The notes beneath the pieces are model-generated. The model was not told the origin of the DNA. It saw only the letters and a list, made by a program, of their open reading frames with translations, and did no database searches. From NCBI GenBank assembly GCA_963576565.1, contig OY755038.1, positions 140,980,206 to 141,044,205 of the forward strand: a stretch of DNA of 64,000 nucleotides, given 5' to 3'. Shown here piece by piece: positions 48,031-59,345 of this stretch. Both the position numbers and the translations under genes were made by a program. The first letter of the stretch is position 1; the number at the start of each line of letters is the position of its first letter. This DNA comes from Aspidapion aeneum (taxonomy: Eukaryota > Arthropoda > Insecta > Coleoptera > Brentidae).

Positions 48031-48758
48031 TGAAAAGTCCTTCTCCGCGTTGATAATGGTACCAGTCACAGACCGGACTGTAAAAAATCCAGATCTTTCT
48101 GACTCCTCTACTGGTTGAGACCTCCAAACTATCCTAAATCCCCACCCTAAGGATAAGTTACTAACTTGAAGTAAAAGAACGTAATGAAACAAATTTGCCT
48201 TGACTTACCGGTTTTGGAGTGTACAAGGGTACGTAGATAATCCAAAATGTCTGAGTATAGGCACAAACACGGCTCGAGAGCCCACATAAAATAGTAGGTA
48301 TTTAACGTAAATATTTTTGAATATGCACCGGCGAGGAAAGCGGTATCCTCCGTCGACATTTATATGCATACTGATTTGTTTTGGTTGACCCAAATCACGC
48401 CTCGATTCGGATCGCTGTTTTTTGCTCCTTTATAGGTAAAAAGGAATGCTTCTACAGGATCGGTCAAAAAGGAAGTAATAACTAGGTATTCCGGGAATGG
48501 AATCAAGGGGTCAAGACAAATCGCGTAATTTTAGTATGTAAGTATTAATTAATGAAATAGGCACTAGCAGCAATACCTATTTTGTAAAGTATAATTTTTT
48601 TATATATCTTATAAACTAAAGACCCAAAAAACCCAATTTTGAGAATAATTTAATTGTAAAATTCACAAATAGTACAACCCAGAAAAAATGGTCAAAGTAA
48701 GAACAAAAATTAAAAATAAATAATATTCTAAATAATTAAAGAGAGTGAAAACGCTCCA
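48031..48758 (-). repeat. 5' LTR of the BEL/Pao element
   Basis: 728 bp, TG...CA ends in element sense, flanked by CTGCC at 48759. It should contain the promoter. Confidence 0.93.
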
Positions 48759-48763
48759 CTGCC

Positions 48764-49300
48764 TGCCTTCGTTGTTAATTCACAAATTTACATGCTTATT
48801 TGACAAAAATTTTTCATCCAAAATATACAATTAATAGAATCAAACCGAACCAGTTGGTCAATATAAAAATTAACAAATACAAATAGTAAATCAAAAATTT
48901 TTTACAAATATTTTACATTTGTTTGATTTGTTAATTAACAAATTTACAAGATATTTTAGAATCTTGGCCCTAAAATATATATTTAATGTAACAAAACGAA
49001 AGCCTTCACTAGGTTTGCCTAATGCAAACATTTACAAACATACACGATAAATATAAAAATCTGCACATTTATTTACAGGAAGAAACTGTCTTCGTTGTTA
49101 TTTCACAAATTTGCATGTTTTTTAGGCAACAATTTGACACCCAGTTATCTATTTAACATAACCAAACCGAGCCAAATCAAATCCTTATAATTATTAAGCT
49201 TGCTCAATATAAAAATGTACAAATACACATAATAAATATTACATTTATTTACATTGACAAACAACAACCTGCACACAAATATTTTTGTCCCGTACGTCGT
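48764..49300 (+). repeat. ~160-174-bp spacer repeats of foldback B, right part
   Basis: Three units marked by AAATTTACATG (48788), AAATTTACAAG (about 48949) and AAATTTGCATG (about 49110). They continue the series broken by the LINE and the BEL element and are non-coding. Confidence 0.6.
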
Positions 49301-49316
49301 TCTTAGTTTTATTTAA

Positions 49317-49520
49317 TTACTTGTATATAGACTTCTTCCAAAGTGAAGCGACTCAACATTTTGCATTTCTTTCAAAAAATCTGTTAATACATGTACCGCT
49401 ACATAGCTATTTGGTTGTCTGATAAAGGGATTTATTTCTTTACTTCTTTAGCTATTTTTACTGAAAACTCCAAATCAACAAAAGCAGTAGTTTCATCCCA
49501 CTTAAGGTCTTTTATCTTTA
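49317..49520 (-). pseudogene. short coding remnant of unknown origin
   Basis: Two minus-strand frames adjoin with a one-base shift. One reads about 27 residues (IKDLKWDETTAFVDLEFSVK...) to a stop near 49438; the next reads about 37 residues (NPFIRQPNSYVAVHVLTDFL...) and stops near 49317. Both have natural protein composition rather than the AT-driven composition around them, so this is probably a decayed piece of a transposase or captured gene. I do not recognise the family. The frames are too short for certainty. Confidence 0.35.
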
Positions 49521-49589
49521 AATTTTAAATATCTTTTACATAAATATTTTTTTGTATCGCTTAGGCTTTTAATTGTTTGTACAATAGTT

Positions 49590-50250
49590 ATTTACCTAAC
49601 AAGTGCGGAAAGAGGTAGAGCTAAATATCTTCATTTTTAACAAAACAAAAATTGTGCGAAAAAAGAAATTTTTCAGCACTAGTGCGGAAAAGTTACTTTT
49701 CCGTACGTTTTTTTAACTCTTATTTTTACTTGATTTTTTTTATGCACGGAAAAATAATAAAACAGGATTTTTTTATTATGATATATTAAAAAGAAACTTT
49801 ATGTAAAGAACATTTAATTAACAATAACGAAAAAGTTAACGATGGTAGATATTGAAATTGAAAGTGCACTTTCTGTTTGTTGCATGCTTCAATATACATC
49901 AGATGCCGCAACATCTTGAATAACGTCGTTTCTTATTGGAATTTGATTGGTTGGTGTTTGGCCCACTACAGAAATGCCTTGATCAGTTTGCTGCTTAGAA
50001 TTACTACTGTAGTGAATGGAGGAAGGTATATTGGTCTGTACAGGCTGTAACACATTACAGGATTCTTCATTCGGTGCTTCTGGTAGCATCGGTTCAGCAG
50101 CACTTCTTGAAAATGAAACTTGTGTGTAGGAGGACGGGTTTTCATTTGAAAACGATTGTGGACGGGAAGGTTCTTACAATTTGGACGTGCGGAAAAAAAT
50201 CGTGAGGAAAGTAAAAATGATACGAAAAAGTAAAATTGTGCGGAAAAGTA
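49590..50250. mobile_element. possible small element with GTGCGGAAAAGT ends
   Basis: AAGTGCGGAAAG at about 49600 and, inverted, CTTTTCCGCACA (plus strand TTGTGCGGAAAAGTAATTAA near 50230) bracket this stretch, and a hairpin TGCGGAAAAGTTACTTTTCCG lies at about 49680-49700. The element limits are uncertain. The putative exon at 49889-50172 lies inside. Confidence 0.35.
49889..50172 (-). CDS. possible 3' exon of an unidentified protein
   Basis: A minus-strand frame of about 94 codons ends with TGA at 49889. It is open upstream of the first ATG (50089) to an AG at 50173-50174 preceded by a pyrimidine-rich tract, so it could be a terminal exon. The product is rich in S, N, P, Q and E (SNENPSSYTQVSFSRSAAEP...) without a known domain, unlike random AT-rich translation. 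No upstream exon is identified. It may be a captured host exon or the end of a transposon gene. Confidence 0.3.
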
Positions 50251-50339
50251 ATTAACGTAATATTCTTTTAATAGATCGCTCAAGAAACCCTAACTTATAT
50301 GTTCTTGATTTGTAAACAGTAAGGTGAGGCCAAAAGTTA

Positions 50340-50990
50340 TTTTTAAAAATATGATTTATAAAAAAATTTACTACTAGTATCTTACCTACTGGACCTAAAT
50401 GTAACGCAGTTAGTGAATAGTATGGTTTGTTTACAATTCCTAACTATTTTTTGCTCACCAAGACTCCTGATAAAGTTGATTTTTGAAATTGTGATTTTTA
50501 CAAAAGTGTTTTACTAATTTTGATATCACCCTGTATCTTACTCCAAGGACCTAAAGGTAATACAGTCAGTTAATGTCATGATTTTTTAACGTGTTCCTAA
50601 GCATTTTTTGATAACGAAAGCTCTTGACAACATTGTTTTCTAAAAATGTGATTTTTAGAAAAATACACTAATAATTTCGATATCACCCAGTAGCTCACTT
50701 GCTGGCTCTAAAGGTAATACAATTAGTTAGTGATATGATTTTTTAAGGTATTTCTAACTCTTGTTTGCTAAGTAAAACTCCTGACAAAGTTGTTTTTAAG
50801 AATGTAAATTGTACAACTATTTTTGATATCACCCTGTAACTCACCCCCTGAACCTAAATTTGAAATAATCCGTTAACACATAGTTTAACTTTTTGGGCTA
50901 TTTTCAACTTTTTATTGTTAAGTAGAGAACTAGAATTTCTAAACAAATCTATAATAAATTTTAAGGTCACCCTGTAGCAGACCTGAACCT
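50340..50990 (-). repeat. foldback B right arm: ~155-bp tandem array (~4 units)
   Basis: Inverted copies of the 36890-37642 unit, with GATATCACCCTGTA marks at about 50520, 50675 and 50825. The last part mirrors 36815-36890 (CAACTTTTTATTGTTAAGTA near 50910). Confidence 0.75.
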
Positions 50991-51719
50991 AACCTTTATA
51001 ACCTGGGTTTGGCAGACTTTTTTTCTTTCTCTTCTCAAACCTGATAAGAAATATTAGACAAACATTATTTTTAATTATATGATAATAATAATACAACAAG
51101 TTTGATATTTATATATTCAAAGGTTATTTTTTGGGCCACGGGTTGCAATAAATCCGGGTATTATTTTTTTTTCATATCATAACTTATCAAGCCTAATAGT
51201 TTTCTATCCTAAGATTCATTTGATTTCGTTAAAATAATATTACGTTTGATTTTGTGGTCGGCTGTACTTAGCCATTCGGTTTGGTCGCAGCCTTCGTAGT
51301 TACGAAGGCTGTGGTTTGGTTCGCTTTGCATGTTATTTGAATCCAACTTTAACCAAGTCAGAAAAACGTCTCATGGTTTTGTTATTGTTTTTTTCCGGAA
51401 AAATACAATTTTTTAAGAACCTGTGCATCATCAACAATCCCGGAAAAATATTGAATTATCAGCAATCGGGTTTAAAGGTAGGTTTTAGATTATATTTTTC
51501 CTCATTTTTCGGTTTTAGACGCTGTACAATAAACTGAAATTTACGATGTTGCCGTGATTTAGGGCTAAAATTTGAGGCGTCAAATTTTTTCAGATTGTTT
51601 CAAATTATTTCAAATTTTAAAGAATTGCCCCCCTATTACCCAAAAATCTGTTTTAAAAATGTTAATAAGTTTAGTGCTAAAATGACTATTTTCTCTTTTT
51701 ATTAAGGACCCCGGGGTGT
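50991..51719. other. unassigned DNA right of foldback B
   Basis: No gene. A palindrome CAGCCTTCGTAGTTACGAAGGCTG lies at about 51289-51312, related to the looser inverted pair at 32897-32957. AAAGAATTGCCCCC near 51620-51635 mirrors 32250-32266. A 73-codon frame (51316-51537) is not supported. Confidence 0.4.
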
Positions 51720-52495
51720 GTAGGGGCAATTCGCCGCGGCCAATTCGCTGTGGTCCAATTCGCCGCGGGGACAATTCACTGTGAGATTTTTTCGTTTTAT
51801 GATGTTACCATTGGGAATTGTTTAAACAGTTGTATTTAGCTTGACTTCATATATATTTGTTTGATTATAACTTTTTTCAAACCTTTCCAACATTTTTTTT
51901 ATTAGGAAAATAAATAAAATGGCGGATTCAAAATGGTGGATTTTTTCGTTTATGGATGGATTTGTATCTAACTCGGACTGATGAGATTTTTAAGGTTAAA
52001 TTTTAAAAAATCAAAATGGCGATACAACATGGCGGATTTTTCCATTTTTGAACCGATATGCATCAAATTCAGAACTTTGGGTGTTTCAGGTCGGTTCCCA
52101 TTTTGATTTTTTTTAGTTTAAGTTAAAAATAATAATCAGCGCCCTAAAAGATCTTAAAGTTTCTAGTTTGATGCATATCGGTTCATAAAGGGCAAAAATC
52201 GCCATTCTACATTCGTCATTTTATTTATTTTTTCCAATTAAAAAATGCTGAATTGTATCGTTACCACCAAATAAATAGTTAGAAAGTTTGAAAACATTAT
52301 TTTTATAAAAAAATATTATATGAAGTCAAGGTAAATAAAACAATGGTAATATCATAAAACAAAAATCTCGTGGCGAATTGTCCCCGCGGCAATTCGATTG
52401 GCGGCGAAATGTCCCCGCAGCAAAACGAGCCGCGGCCAATCAGCGAGCCGCGGCGAATCGGCCGCGGTTAATCGACTGCGGCGAATTATCCCTTA
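51720..52495. mobile_element. ~775-bp inverted-repeat element with CpG-rich ends
   Basis: Ends are built of repeated AATTCGCCGCGG modules: GGGGCAATTCGCCGCGGCC at 51722 and, inverted, GGCGAATTATCCC at about 52480-52492, with further mirrored modules (GGGACAATTCACTG near 51767; GCGAATTGTCCCCGCGG near 52373). The interior is AT-rich with mirrored ATGGCGGATT motifs. CpG density at the ends contrasts sharply with the neighbourhood. No transposase is encoded. The flanking TA on the left could be part of a short target duplication but this is not established. The 64-codon frame at 52378-52572 lies in the repeat and is not a gene. Confidence 0.6.
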
Positions 52496-53152
52496 CCCTT
52501 TTAATTTGTGAACCTCTGCTTAATTTAAGGATCAAAATACCAATCTACAAGTTTCCCTTTTCTACAAACTGAGCTTATGCCGCTGTTTTATACAGAACAC
52601 CAAAAACTTTCTAAAAAAAGCATAGTTTATATCTTGTTTTTAGGATCTAATGGCGGCGCATTTTTAAATTTTAGATAAATATAACAAATCCTGCAAAAGT
52701 ATAAAAAAAATAAAAAAACAAAATCAAAGGGGTTGCAGATCTATATGCCCTTAAGAACACTTTGTACTTAAATCATTTACAGATTCATCTCATAGGACAT
52801 TTAATTATTGAACCAACCTTGTATAGGATATGGCAAAGGTTTTTAATAAATCGAAAGATAAAATAATGTATAAGTTTACCTTATAGGATCCTGCGGAAAT
52901 CGAAAATTACTTCGATTAAGGGTATACCGTCGCGTGGATTTACAGTCTCTTACGGCACAAACCGTTCCCATTGTTTAAAATCAAAAATAACAGATATCAA
53001 ATACAAAAATCACATCTACACACCACTAATGCTCAACACGTACTAAAAGTTTAAAAAATATTGAAATACAGAATGCGCCTCTGGAGTGGTTGACCCCAAC
53101 ATGGCAGGCTGCGTGAAAGATGCGCGTAGCACCCCCCACCACCTGAGTTCCC
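52496..53152. other. unassigned non-coding DNA
   Basis: AT-rich, with no open frame worth noting and no repeat identified. It borders the candidate Polinton terminus. Confidence 0.4.
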
Positions 53153-53178
53153 TATCTGTTTGTTAGGTGATCCGTGCC
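53153..53178. repeat. 26-bp inverted sequence, candidate Polinton terminus (polymerase end)
   Basis: Exact reverse complement of 31272-31297 (TATCTGTTTGTTAGGTGATC starts it). It lies outside the last gene of the polymerase half, as a terminal repeat should. Confidence 0.45.
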
Positions 53179-53414
53179 ACAGGTCTAAACTTATATTTAT
53201 TCAAGAACCGCACAGTTTAGCAAAATCGAGTCTTTTGTTATAATGGGCTGCATAGGGTGAAAATAAAAGAAATACCATAGCCACGAAAATACATCTTTTT
53301 TTTAAATTATGTTTGTAAAGATACAAGTTTAAATGAAAATCTATAAGTCCATAAAAATATAAAAAGTAAATATCCGCAAAGCAATTTTAATTTAGGGTGA
53401 TTCATACCTTATTG

Positions 53415-53945
53415 TTAATTAATTTGCTCGAGAAATTCTTGAAGCGGCTCCAATATTTCGTAAAAAGCTAAGATATCCTCTTCGAATAAATAAACAGGCT
53501 CTAGTTGTTTAATGTCCAATGAAAATATGCCAGTATCTTGCGGTATGCATTCAATAGATAAGTCGCCGAAAATATTGTTTTTGAGCAATGAGCTGGTATT
53601 CAGATCTTCTTTTTTTTCACTTTCAGCGATAAATTTAAGCTCTTTTAAAAGTAAAATTAAATTCTCGCTATTCATAAGTACTTTCATTGTCTCAGCGAAG
53701 CAAATCTCCTCCAAAGCAAAAGTTTGAAGACCATCTGTCTCTCCAAAGTGCAAAACAAAATGTTTGCCGATTATGAATTGATGACTCGATTTTAAGTTAT
53801 TAAAATAATCTTGGTTCTGTAATCTTTGTTTGTTTCTAGCGGTAAACCACTCGTCAGCATCAGAAAATGCATTTTCACTGTCACTACTTGAACTAAAACT
53901 AGAATAATCAGAAAAACACCCTGTCATTTCGGCAATTCTTTTCAA
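53415..53945 (-). CDS. unknown acidic protein of a Polinton-type element (176 aa)
   Basis: An intact minus-strand frame beginning at an ATG in an AT-rich leader. It has a serine-rich start (residues about 13-26), a middle part with FVLHFGETDGLQTF, and an acidic C-terminal half rich in L, E and I (about 75-176), probably helical. No domain is recognised; no signal or membrane segment is seen. It follows the DNA polymerase on the same strand with ~600 bp between them and lies next to the candidate terminus, mirroring the position of the unknown gene 30542-31186 at the other end. Likely an accessory gene of the element. The frame is unbroken while the polymerase is not. Confidence 0.5.
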   Translation of the reverse strand: MKRIAEMTGCFSDYSSFSSSSDSENAFSDADEWFTARNKQRLQNQDYFNNLKSSHQFIIGKHFVLHFGETDGLQTFALEEICFAETMKVLMNSENLILLLKELKFIAESEKKEDLNTSSLLKNNIFGDLSIECIPQDTGIFSLDIKQLEPVYLFEEDILAFYEILEPLQEFLEQIN

Positions 53946-54542
53946 CTAACTTAAAGAATAGCCATACCGCTCTTAAATAAAGGTTAAATGGCCCTAACCG
54001 GCTACAGCTTGTTATTTTCAGTAGTCAGTTATACGATGCGCCGACCTGGTGTCGAACGTAGTAAAGATACTGCAACTAATAAAAAAGTATTATAATTTAG
54101 TATTTAAAGTTATGCCCGCTGCTAATTAGTTTTTTGAAGATTGCCAGCGGCAGTGAGGTTAAAAATGTGATCGATGTAATTAAAACATACGCTCAATCCA
54201 CAAGCTTATCCTCTTAACTCTTTTGGCTCTGATATTTTGGTATATAAAGCGCAAGTTTTTTTTTTAACATTTTGTAGCTTATCAGACATCTTTTAAGCGG
54301 TTGCGTAGATAAAATCAAGCGAAGAGGCAAAAAAAAGTGATTGTAAGAATTTTAGGAATACACTTAAATGCACCTATTTTTACCTCTTACCTGTTTTGGC
54401 TTATCCTCCTATGCGGTTGTGGCTTGGCTAAAAATCTAAAATTAAGTCTAAATATATCGCTACAACTATGTGTCTAATTATTGTTCCTAAGTAAAAGGCT
54501 AGGCCTACGTTGAAGTACTAATCTAGTTATTTTATTTAATAC
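53946..54542. other. intergenic stretch between polymerase and 53415 gene
   Basis: AT-rich; no open frame, repeat or signal recognised. Confidence 0.4.
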
Positions 54543-56541
54543 TTACTCAAAATCACTATCACTTGAATCGTTCGCACTATTTCCTAATTTAGGAAATTTC
54601 CCGCAATAACCGTATGGCACAGAGACTCCATTTGAAAACCGTCTTTTTAAACAAACGACCATATATATTTTTTTCACCTTACGGGTAATGATCTCGTGTT
54701 TTTTGGTCCGCTGTATCTGCTGAGCGTTTACCTCCAAGACGTCCTGAGGTCTGTTTTTGAGCAAATACGTTATTGTATCATAATTTATAATTTGCCCGGC
54801 TTCATAATTAAGGGTAAAGCCTTTGGCTTTTGTAACTGTTTCCTCTTTCCCGGTTTCCGGGCAAAATACTTTATACGAATAACATTTCGGTCCGGTTGAT
54901 GAAAATGCCGTTATATACGCGTTTGGTGAAAAATCTATTAATTCGTTAGTAAAATCACCCAAATATTGACCTAATTTTGGCTCGTACATTGATTTTTTAG
55001 CAACTGTAATAAAGACTACGGAATCGGTATCAAAATAAATAGCGCGCTCGCCCAACTTTTCTAGCTCTGAATAGAGTTTAAGCCGACCGTAAGCTGTCAC
55101 AAATGCCGCGACTACTACATTTACGCTATTTAAGGGTTCCGCGGCATCGTCTTTTAGCTCATAGTTGACAACTACGACATTGTCATTTATTAAATTTATT
55201 CCATTGACTAAAATGTTTTTTTGGGGTCCGAAAATAGTTTAAAAAAGCTTTGTGGTGATGTGATCACTTCAGTTTTTGTCAAATTGTCTCTCTGCGCCAT
55301 TTTTCCCCAAATCGCATTAATAATTAGTTTCGATATAGCCCGCATTCCTGCATTCTTAGCTATATTGTTAGGGTCCAACGCGATACCTTCATTTTTTAAA
55401 TAGTTTTCCAAATATTCCGTTTTTTCTTGCTCAGATTCACAGGGCCAACCGCTAGATTCTTGCTTAATTTTAATAAATGTGTTTACCATCCCAGCAAAGG
55501 CCCCCCCTGCTTTAGTCTCAGGGTTATATTGACAAGTTTGATAAGCCCAAATTTCGTAAATTTTAACTATTTTATAACCCTTTTCTATAGCCTTATTTAC
55601 TTCCATGGTAACCCATGTGCCTTCTAAAGCTCTTTCCGCGGCAGAGTGGCGGCACGCGTTTTTAGATAGTTCTTCACCACACTTTAAACACAGTAAGAAC
55701 ATTAATTGGTTATGTAATTTAACTGGAAGTACCGGGTGATAGAGGTTTTTAGGCGGTAAAATTTTACATTTTATGAGCCCGTATGTGTTTTTTAAGTACA
55801 CGGCACCACAGGGATCATCTCCTACATATACTTGAGGATGGCCGATGGGCACGGGTTCGTTTTTATAGATACTCGGATATAAGGAGGTGAAGTCATAATA
55901 TTTAATTTGTTCATCATTTTTTACGACATAATTTTTTCTGAGATTTGATGTCCGACCACCATAGAGACTATCCCGGGCTATTAGCGGCGTATTTACTAGG
56001 TATGGATGTCTTTCACAATATAACCTATCTGCAGGATTTTCTTTTAAATGCTTGTAAAAATCGCACTCCCATTTTTCGACGACAGTGAAGCCTAAGGCTT
56101 CGAGTTTTTTACGTCGCGCGACGGTATTTTCGTACCTACTATTAAGGGTATCGTTAGATTTTTTTTTTAAAGCGGCACATCCCTGTTCAAAGTTAGGCAT
56201 TTCGGACATCCATGGTACATACATCCGTGAAACTCAAACACGATACGCCCCTCGTGATTATAACCGTCAACAAAATATAGTATATAATGTCTTATCATGT
56301 GTTCAAACCCATTTCCAGCTTGTTTAATATAAATATCGCGTTCCCTAGCTTCTAAAACAAGCCATTTAAGCGCAGGTTTGCTCTTTATGTTAGTTTCGCG
56401 ATACCCTAGATGCGGCAAAAGCGATATTTGGTTTTCCTTTAAATAGTTTCTCCGAAAAATTTTTGAACAGACCCCTGCAATAGTTATGCATTCCAAAAAC
56501 GGATCAACATTGCCCAATTTATTAATAATGTCTTTAGACAT
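54543..56541 (-). pseudogene. Polinton-type family B DNA polymerase, truncated and frameshifted
   Basis: Protein-primed type B polymerase that would copy the element. Three minus frames: 56541-56167 (region ending FEFHGCMYHGCPKC), 56224-55208 (motif A DFTSLYPS at residues 111-118, motif B region KLIINAIWGK at about 299-308) and 55100-54543 (motif C YFDTDS at 22-27). Frameshifts lie near 56180 and near 55210. The N-terminal exonuclease half is absent: homology stops at about 56541-56580 where DNA of a BEL fragment begins. Catalytic aspartates of motifs A and C remain but the gene cannot make a whole enzyme. The C-terminus is apparently complete, ending acidic (NDSSDSDFE). Confidence 0.85.
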
Positions 56542-56574
56542 CTGAGCCCTGAAGGGGAGAAAAACTAGAGATAT

Positions 56575-59345
56575 CCCAAAAAAAATAACCCCAAAATTAA
56601 ATTCGCCCCGCCTGGGAAAACAGAGTCTATTAAAACTAAAAAAACAAAGGAAAAAATCGGCAACACGCTAGAAGCTTACCTTCTGTAATTCTGTAGCAGT
56701 CCCAAAATTTCACTGGCGGCACCGCCCCTTCTTGCGACTGGAATTTTGGTCTTCAACCCGAAAACACGTGTGACTTCTTTTAGTTTTTTGGCGGAAGTGA
56801 TTTCTTCATTCCCCTGTCACACACAGGGTGGCGCTTCAAACTCCCAGCGTGAGCAAAAAACGCGCATGATTTTACCAAAAATGATCAGGTGATCAAAAAG
56901 AAAATATCTTTCAACAAAGAGAGAAATTATCACCTGATCGGAATTTTTCCCAAACAGGACTTTCTTTTTTGAAGGTTTTTGCAGGAAGCCCAAAAATATC
57001 AAAACAAACTTTAAGGTTAGGTTTTCCAAAAAATTCAAAATAAAACAATAAAGAAAAATAACTGGCAGCATTAAACATTCCGCCTACCATAAAAATTCCC
57101 ACTTTTTATAGAAAAACCCAAAAAACAAAAAAATCAAAAAAAAAAAAGGTTATTCAATTACCCAAAAGGTCTAAACAATAAATTAGCATTTTTGCAACAA
57201 TAATTTTATGGACGTCATACTTAAGTTAATTCAAATAAGCATGATTCACGCTACACAAGGCTTTGAAGGTTGGTTACTGGCTGGGTAACGGACATACCTT
57301 CACCAAACTACGGTCAAGTAATCCTTTCGCGGTTTTTACTTGCACGCCACGAGGGATTCTATCTGGACTCGAGTAAATTAGTAAAAGTAAAAATTTTCAA
57401 TTCTACCGAGTGACCACTTCAATGGGGGTAGGTTTTCGTCTTTCAACGCTACTAATGTTCCAACTTTTGGAGGGTTATCGGGGGTATTCCATCTTTCGCG
57501 TTGTTGCAACGACTGTAAATACTCCATATGCCAGCGGCGCCAAAAATGCTGCTGGATCTGCTGAACAAGCTGCCAGCGATGGAGACGGTTTAACTTAACA
57601 TTGGTTAGGTCTTCATCGGGAGGGGCTGTCAAGGGTTCCAAAGTGAGGAAATGTCCAGGAGTAAGACCTTGAAAGTCATGAGGATCAGGGCTCATACTAC
57701 ACAATGGTCGACTATTTAAAATAGCCTCAATCTGAACCAATACAGTCATCAACTCTTCAAAGGTTAGGATTTGATCCCCCACAATTCTCTTCAGATGAGT
57801 TTTCGTGGACTTTACCCCAGACTCATGAAGTCCACCAAAATGCGGACTGGCGGGTGGATTAAAACACCACTTAATCGCTAAAGTCTCAGCAGCTTGCTGA
57901 CAATAGGACACAAGGAGGTTATTTGCCCCAACAAAATTAGTGCCCTGGTCACTGTAGAGGGCAGCACATCTGCCACGTCTACCAACAAATCGGCGGAGGG
58001 CAGCCAAAAATGCATCAGTGGACAAATCAGAAACAGCCTCCAGGTGAATGGCCTTTGTTGGGAAACAAACAAAAATACACCCATAAGCCTTTTGACTTTT
58101 TACACCACGACGCTTGGTTAACGTGATGGAGAATGGACCCATAAAATCTACACTAACATGGGAAAAGGGCTTCACCTGGGACACTCTAAATTTAGGAAGG
58201 TCACCCATGAATGGGTGCAATGGTTTGGGATTTACCCTGGCACAACAAAAACACTTGGAAACAACACTGTGAATGGCACTTTTTACCGACAAAATCCAAA
58301 ACTGTTGATTTAGGAGGTACTCCAATAAGCGAGGACCTGGATGTCCATGCTCATTATGGAATTTTTCAATAATCAAAGTGGTAAGCCTATGACTACGAGG
58401 CAACAACATGGGGTGTTTCACCTCATATTCTAAATCAGTGTGACGTAATCTACCGCTCACCCTGAGAACACCATGGGAATCAAGAAAAGGAGCTAACTTT
58501 CGAAGAGGCTTAGCACAACTCTCACCCTTACGTATCCTTTTCAAATCTTCAAAAAAAACTTCTTGTTGTACAACTCGCACAACAACTAAAGTAGCATAAT
58601 AAAGATCTGCCTCATTGAGGGCTTTAGTAGAAAAAGATAAAGAAGAATCTTTTTTCACTCCAAAAGGTCTCAAACAAAAGGCAACAATGCCCAAGATTTT
58701 ACGTAAAGAGGAGTACTTAGTGAGTAACAGCTGTACTTCATCAAGGGGTATTTCTGTCACAAAAACATAACGATTTTCCTCAGGGGGTAGATCAGCATCA
58801 AACGCATCAATTTTATGGTTCATAGGCCATGTTTCACTAGACTGGGCCAACCAGGATGGTCCAGTAAACCAAAGAGGATGGTCTATCAATTGACCAGGAA
58901 GTAAGCTCCGGGATAAGCAATCAGCTGGGTTCTCCTTACTATTTACATGGTACCAACAGCTGGGGGGAACTTTCTCTTGAATAGTCGTTACACGATTGGC
59001 TACAAAAACCTTTCGTTTTGATGGACACGATTTTATCCAAGCAAGGGTAACGCTGGAGTCAGACCAAGCAAAAATCTTATCAATCGGGATGCAATCAAGA
59101 TGATTGCCAACAAACTCCAATAGCTCTGCCAACAATACAGCAGCACACAATTCTAAGCGTGGAATAAAAATACTTTTCAAAGGGCACACTCTACTTTTCC
59201 CACACAAAAGGGAGATAGAAATATTTCCATCCAACTCAATTTGTCGAATATATACTGCACCACCATATGCACATCTTGAGGCGTCACAAAAGCCATGCAA
59301 TTCAGTGGTGACAGCATTTTGCTTCACAACATAACGAGGTATTAC
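56575..59345 (-). mobile_element. 3' fragment of a second BEL/Pao element
   Basis: Minus-strand RNase H and integrase (59345-57378), then a frame-shifted integrase C-terminus (about 57360-57283, ending VKVCPLPSQ), then about 700 bp of non-coding DNA (56575-57280) that probably contains the 3' LTR. No LTR limits can be set because the 5' half was lost where a PLE begins at 59346. It is only distantly related to the element at 41383. The frames at 56817-57102 are not genes. Confidence 0.7.

Larger units (their letters stand above)
41383..48758 (-). mobile_element. BEL/Pao LTR retrotransposon (nearly intact)
   Basis: 7,376 bp on the minus strand. LTRs at 48031-48758 (5') and 41383-42112 (3') begin TGGAGC and end TTTTCA in element sense. 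CTGCC flanks both sides (41378-41382 and 48759-48763), the 5-bp duplication typical of BEL/Pao. About nine differences plus small indels separate the two LTRs over 730 bp (~99% identity), so the insertion is young. Gag-protease, RT-RNase H and integrase are all present but the polyprotein frame is broken twice and the integrase end is missing. Confidence 0.93.
36700..51100. mobile_element. foldback element B (nested insertions inside)
   Basis: Inverted arms (about 36815-37642 against about 50340-50990) enclose a spacer of ~160-174-bp direct repeats (37643-37716, 41080-41382, 48764-49290) that has been opened by a LINE (37717-41079) and a BEL element (41383-48758). Removing those two insertions with their target duplications leaves an element of about 3.7 kb. 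No transposase is visible. The outer ends are only approximate. Confidence 0.5.
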
